A stretch of DNA of 64,000 nucleotides from Massospora cicadina. Taxonomy: Eukaryota > Entomophthoromycota > Entomophthoromycetes > Entomophthorales > Entomophthoraceae. The DNA lies in NCBI GenBank assembly GCA_022478985.1, contig JAKSZP010014508.1, positions 179,813-243,812 on the forward strand, in the 5' to 3' direction. Positions 59,200-64,000 of the stretch are shown here, in pieces. The first letter of the stretch is position 1, and every line of letters starts with the position of its first letter. Both the position numbers and the translations under genes were made by a program. The notes below the pieces were generated by a model. It was not told the DNA's origin, did no database searches, and saw nothing but the letters and a program-made list of their open reading frames with translations.

Positions 59200-61010
59200 C
59201 TATGATGACTCCTCTTTTTTAACTTGCCAGCTTTCTTCTTCCAAAAATGTTGTTCCATATGACCAAATAGTCCGCAGTAGCCGCAAGGATCCTTCTTTGG
59301 TTTAAGTTTGGGTCTAGGAGGCACCGCATGGACATAGGAGTGAGGATTATGAGCAGGGATAGATGCACCACACCATTAGGGATCTCCATTAACGCCTCTT
59401 TTATGTTGTTAATAGACCATAAATTACTTTTAAGAGATTTCAAATGAAGTAACAACTGAGTATAAGAAGCAAACGCACTCATCAAAACTGAAATGGCATC
59501 ATTAAAGTATTACAATCATGAGTAGCAAGAGTCTGGGCATCATAATAAAATTGCTTAGCAAATTCTTGAATTGATTCTCCTCGCTTAACTTGGATGATCA
59601 TGAGGCTTACTTTTGATTAGATAGGATTTGTTCACTTCCAAATTTTTAAATAAGGGCAGTTCTCACTTGAACTCACATCTACAAACCTTAAGGTAAGGGA
59701 CCGTGATTTCTTAGGAGAATCAGCTTAAACAAGAAATAATATGCCAAACTTTTTGTTGATCAGTCAAACTGTCCATAGCTCACTCATAAAAAATAAAAAA
59801 GAATGGATACTACCTTCACTTGGCTCATACTTATCTTTAAAGGTGGGTTTGAAAGAGATAGGTTCATTGCTTAATACATGAACGTCCAATACCATGACTG
59901 GATCAGCCTCGGAGGGTTCAGACTTGGGGATATGGACTTGATAAGGTATTTTGTCAACTTGTTGACATAAATTGTTAAGATCATCCTGTAAGTAATGGAA
60001 CCATTGAGTAATGTTATCATTAGAAGAAGATTAATTTAAGTTAGAAATAGCAGCAAGAATTTCTTCTTGCTTATTCTCAATTACTCCATCCTTATCATTT
60101 AAGTGGTCAATGGTAGTGGATAACATTGCAAACTGAGTTTCTTGAGTAGATTGATTAGCATCAAATAGATGATAAGCATTGGAAACACCGTTTAATAAAT
60201 TGTTTAGCAAATAATCTGGGCTATTTGAGTGGCCTTTCAAAGATAAGAAACTTTCCTTAAGCTATGGCTCATATTTGGCTTTCTAAAGCTTAAACTCTTG
60301 GCACCAATGAATTCAGAGTTTCAGAGTCAGAAAAACGAAAGCGTAGGGCCAGGGGGACTTGGGGGGTCTCAGGAGCCCTTGAGGGCCTTCACGACCTATA
60401 GGACCAGGGGGACCCTGTTGACCTGCAGATCCTTGAGAACCTCACTCACCAGTAGGCCTCAGTGTCACAGAGGGAGAACTGGGTGTTCGCGGAAGTTCCG
60501 TGGAGGACTAATATGACTTGGTCTTCCTTCACAGATATTATCCACAACTTGGATGAGTTGTTGAAGTAGCCCATCTAGTTCAATAAGCATTCCTCATATT
60601 TGATGTATAACTGTCCCAGTTGAATAGTAAACTCCTCTTTAAGAGTAGTTATTTAATGGTGGATAAAATTAGCAGTTTCAGTAACCTGTTGAGATATTTC
60701 CTAACCGAAATAACTCAACATTTCATTATCAATTCTAACAAGTTGGTTACGCAATTCATTGATTTCTCTCCAATTGTTAATTATGGCTTCTCTATTATCA
60801 CAACCAAAATTAAAATCGGTTTCATAGAAAGAGTATAACTGATAATGAAACTGCTGAGCTATAGTCAACTGGAGTTGAATCTCAAGATGATTTAGCCCAA
60901 GATCTGAAGTAAATGATGAATGGCGGGATGCACATACTGCCTGAGATACTGCTCCATTCTGGCAACACGATTTCAGTATATTTTAAGGCAGTTCTGTTGT
61001 ACTATCCATC
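59200..61010 (-). pseudogene. gag: D gag with collagen-like tract
   Basis: Begins near 61010 (MMDSTTELP). A helical segment (INELRNQLVRIDNEML, EFTIQLGQLYIKYEECLL) is followed by TPSSPSVTLRPTGE, a Gly-X-Y tract (60345-60457), then GHSNSPDYLLNNLL and QETQFAMLSTTIDHL (60031-60240). The C-terminal knuckle is near 59220-59270 (CGYCGLFGHMEQHFW; the last Cys is Phe). Most stops correspond to single transitions. Gag of this layout is unusual. Confidence 0.65.
60345..60457 (-). repeat. Collagen-like Gly-X-Y tract in D Gag
   Basis: Minus-strand codons give GSQGSAGQQGPPGPIGRE and further GPQG triplets; a one-base shift near 60380 lets Gly-X-Y continue towards 60345. One TGA interrupts it where GER would be expected (CGA to TGA). 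Confidence 0.6.
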
Positions 61011-61064
61011 ATATTAAGTGAAACCTTAGATACTTGTTCTCAATTAGGAAGCGCCCCTGTATGT

Positions 61065-62124
61065 GTGAGATTTTGAGGATTAGCTCGCTTATAAATTATA
61101 TTCCTGTTTCAATAGTAAGAAAGTTTTGGCCAATATATCCTCAATTATGCTATGTACCTTACAGTATTTCCTACTCATTCAGAAGCTCAAAAAACTAGAC
61201 AAAAATAATTAACTCTTAGTCTCTTCTTGAGTAATTTTCCCTCTCTAATCAGGAACTCTTCAGACACAAGTAATTATGACAAGCTCCCCTGAATGCTTAT
61301 TTACACTTCTTAATATGAAAATCAAATTAAGGTAAGACAATATAATATGAAAAATAAATATATGAAGAGATGATGTTTTATTTTAGGGCCAGGTGCTGGT
61401 ATCTTATTCCTAAAGGACATCTCCTGGCCATACTCATCTATTAGATAAGTTTATAAAAGCTATGCCAATCCGGTATGGATTATGGCAGTGGTTATTAAAG
61501 TATCCTCAAGTTAATTCAGCCCTTGAAATAACGAAATTACAATCATTTCAGATCAATTGGAGGCACTACTACTCTCTCAAAACTGGGAAGATTTTAGGCT
61601 TAATATTAGCACCTCAGTAGAGTGTATTTGCCTTTAAATCAGCCTGATTACGTTTTGTCATACAGCTGATGAAATACATTAAATGGGGAGAGAAAACATA
61701 TAAAGCTCAAATAATGACACATCCCTAATTTGGACATCAGCAGGCCTCTCAATAGTACTAGGTGCTCCCTATTTGGGCTGTCCATGTGCAAGTACTATCA
61801 TGCCAATTACAATGATTGAAATACATAAAAAATAACTCAATATTTGTTTTGTATTAAATTCAAAAATGCAATTAGGTTTGTGCTATAAATTCACTTGATT
61901 CACCCAAGTGGATTCCTTAATCAGCCATAACGTAATTATATCATAGCTATTACTAACTATGATAATTGGGTCATTTAGATGCAATCAAGGCGGTTTTAAG
62001 ATGAATCAATTTATCAGATTATGCAGATAAATCAGAAAGGATCAAAGGTTCCATCAATGGGAGTAATCTACTGGCATTGTGAGTTTTTGTGAAAGGTTTA
62101 TTTTTAGTCAACCATCAAAATCTA
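61065..62124. mobile_element. TIR-like repeat B2 (1060 bp)
   Basis: Full-length homologue of B1 without the inner LTR. Ends GATTTTGAGGATTAGCT (left) and GATTTTGATGGTTGACT (right, complement) match at 13 of 17 positions. No flanking duplication was found; one side is D gag leader, the other unrelated sequence. Confidence 0.6.
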
Positions 62125-62299
62125 GCTTTTCCCCCCAATTGACTAAATATAAACCCTGAGTTTTCCCAATTTCATCTTCAATGTCTGTTAACATCTCTTA
62201 CTCACCCTAATGCAATTTCGTTGCTTCTTAACCCTGAACAACGGCGTCAATTAATCAGCTGGATAAAACTATGCATGTGCATATGTTTGTAGGCTCCTC

Positions 62300-63335
62300 T
62301 GAGCGGCACAGTTGGGTCTGCTTATTCTTATGCCAACTGTTATGACGTCTACTCATCCTGAGAAATTCATCGAGGAAGAGGTTATTCTGGACATTGATTC
62401 TACTCAAGGATTGGTGGGGTACAAACTTTGGTCACTTGCTTTGACGATCATTCTGGTAGACACTTTTGGCTGCCTTTTCTACCCTAAGGAGCCAAATTTT
62501 TGCTACATTTGATATATCAGGATGGTGATCTTTTGTTGGAGTTTATCTTTGCACTCAGCCATTTCCGGATGGCTCAAGCATACAATGTAATTGGGTTCAT
62601 CCAACTATCCACATTTCTGGTCAACCTCTTAATTAAATGAGGGCTAAATATGAGTGGCTTTACAATCCCATTTATCTTTTTCTTGCCAAGGATCCAGCCA
62701 TATGACCTTAAGATTTTGTCCAAGTCAACCGCTTTATGGAGGAGGTCCTTAGTTCCTAGTATGCGCTGCTCAAAAATAGGCCCAATTTTGCATCATTCTT
62801 GGGTCTAAATATCCATGATGTTCCATATATACATTTCTACTCAGCTGTTCAGGCAGCTTTCAAAGCTCTTCATCAAGACGTTGCGGATGAATACCTTCCA
62901 AAAATGGCCATACTCAGGCAATTTATTCACATCATTACCAATCAGATGCCTTCAGGCTGGCTGCTACATGTTCCCCCTTATTGAGTTGTGGAAAACCCTA
63001 AGTTTATAGTGTTTTACTGGCAACCCTGGAAATATACCAGTACTTAAATGATTCTTAGTCAACTGTCTACTTTTGGGTGCTTATTTTCCACCTGATTGTG
63101 GGCTTAATTGGATCACTGTTAATGGTTTTGTGCCTCCCTCCCAATCGTTTTCTGGGAGTCAGCTACAGCAAGCACATGGCGCATCTGGCTTTATGCCACT
63201 ATAGCCCTTTTCCTTGTCACCCAGAAACTAGATTGGGCTGAATTGGCGCACAAAGATGAGGATTTGGTCCTGAATCACCCCCCTCCCTTGAAGCGGAGGA
63301 ATAGAAACCTTGCTGGTTTATTATTTTACCAATAA
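62300..63335 (+). pseudogene. Orphan decayed ORF with poly(A) signal
   Basis: A plus frame is readable over about 1 kb with isolated stops: MPTVMTSTHPEKFIEEEVIL, VHPTIHISGQPLN, MRAKYEWLYNPIYLFLAKDP, FMEEVLSS, FLGLNIHDVPYIHFYSAVQA, VADEYLPKMAILRQF, then KLDWAELAHKDEDLVL and LKRRNRNLAGLL. An aataaag signal follows at about 63332. No domain recognised; it could be a transposon gene of another class or a decayed host gene. Confidence 0.45.
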
Positions 63336-63395
63336 AGTTTTTTTTGTTATATATATACTAATTCTTTCTTACTATTATATATTATACATTATTTA

Positions 63396-64000
63396 AATTT
63401 AAATTTATTGTGGGGAAGGCCGACCATGGAACGGACACTTCCGAATATGACTCAGATGAGACAAAACTTAGTACCAGGGGAGGCACCCCAGAGACGCAAT
63501 GCTATCTCTTGTTGCCAGCGGGAACGCCACTTATGGGGAGGGGGAGGGAACGTGTGAAGGGGCCGTAGCCACTATTGAGCACGTGTGGAGGAAGGGGTCT
63601 GATTTGATGAACCAGACTGGGAACCAGGAGGAGACCAGCTGTCAGCGACGCGGTGGGTGATATCCAAACATCCACGCTTGAAAGTGGTCCACCAGATGAG
63701 ACCAGAATCTGTGGACAGCTTCAGGGAGGGTGGGAATAGAGCCAGCAATGAGCATCCAAGACAATCGTTTGGATAGTCCACATGGCGATTGCAACCACCA
63801 GAGCACGGAGGGAGGGGTGGGAGGGGGAGGCCATTGATGAAGCAAACATATCTCTTGACAGACTGAAGGGATGCGTTTGATCCTGGCCTAGCAGACGTTG
63901 GACTTCGCGCCATATCACTTTAGAGGTAGGGCACTTCTCCAGGCGGTGGAACAGCGTTCCATAATGGCCACACACGACACAGGATGAGTGTAAAGCAGTT
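63396..64000 (-). mobile_element. LINE copy 3, 3' end only (continues past window)
   Basis: Starts at the same AAATTT-type tail and ccgaccatgg segment as the other two copies (4248, 51396) and carries the ORF2 C-terminus in minus frames (63572-63975, GHYGTLFHRLEKCPTSKVIW). It runs off the window end. Confidence 0.88.

Larger units (their letters stand above)
49679..61064 (-). mobile_element. Ty3/Gypsy element D, interrupted by LINE copy 2, 5' LTR missing
   Basis: Minus-strand element. From right to left: gag (61000-59200) with a collagen-like tract and knuckle, protease (DTGS, 58925-58936), RT (58186-57269), RNase H (about 57200-56694), LINE copy 2 (51378-56679), integrase (51363-50169), 3' LTR. 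Excising the LINE and one TSD copy makes RNase H and integrase adjacent. No LTR or PBS is visible at the gag side; repeat B2 abuts instead. Confidence 0.82.

Noticed and set aside
60298..60516. 72-codon plus ORF
   Set aside because: Opposite strand of the D gag collagen-like tract; no independent support.
61065..62124. B2 as the 5' LTR of element D
   Set aside because: It does not match the D 3' LTR (49679-50168) in length or sequence, has no PBS beside it, and its homologue B1 sits alone in C1.
1..64000. tRNA, rRNA, CRISPR arrays or bacterial operons
   Set aside because: None seen. The PBS sequences are short complements of a tRNA end, not tRNA genes, and the repeats are not spaced like CRISPR.

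Overview
The window reads as a gene-poor, transposon-packed stretch of a eukaryotic genome. Everything confidently recognised belongs to chromodomain-type and other Ty3/Gypsy LTR retrotransposons, to an L1/Tx1-like LINE family, or to non-autonomous repeats. There are no operons, ribosome-binding sites or intact host genes. A filamentous fungus is the most likely source, because chromoviruses combined with heavy C:G to T:A decay (CGA to TGA, CAG to TAG, TGG to TAG/TGA) resemble RIP or methyl-cytosine decay. This is inference; a plant or protist is not excluded.

Layout, left to right. 1-4056: the 5' half of a minus-strand Gypsy element (A1). 4225-9513: a full-length minus-strand LINE with 14-bp target-site duplications (TSDs). 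9528-12280: an old mosaic of LTR-like repeats. 12286-19658: a complete minus-strand Gypsy element (A2) with 758/759-bp LTRs and TSD TTGGC; its reverse transcriptase is split by a solo LTR (14974-15981, TSD GTATA). 20690-21892: a very old plus-strand Gypsy relic. 22640-23560: an LTR-like relic with a primer-binding site. 23920-25765 and 26950-28888: two related ORF1-only retroposons (RRM-like region plus CCHC knuckle, no reverse transcriptase).

26625-46153 is one minus-strand chromodomain Gypsy element (C1), blown apart by nested insertions: an ORF1-only unit in its 3' LTR; a 1060-bp TIR-like repeat (B1), itself hit by a solo LTR; and a 9840-bp plus-strand Gypsy element (E, TSD CACGC) that carries an antisense ORF between integrase and 3' LTR. 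47560-49678 is a second chromodomain element (C2). Element D follows (49679-61064, minus strand). It has a collagen-like Gly-X-Y tract in Gag, is interrupted by a second full LINE (51378-56679) and has lost its 5' LTR next to a second TIR-like repeat (B2, 61065-62124). An orphan decayed ORF (62300-63330) and the 3' end of a third LINE close the window.

No element looks autonomous now. The value of the window is stratigraphic: exact TSDs and empty-site comparisons order the insertions, and several unusual parts can be defined (antisense ORF, ORF1-only units, collagen-like Gag, a decapeptide repeat, a conserved LINE 5' hairpin, a primer-binding site shared by divergent families).
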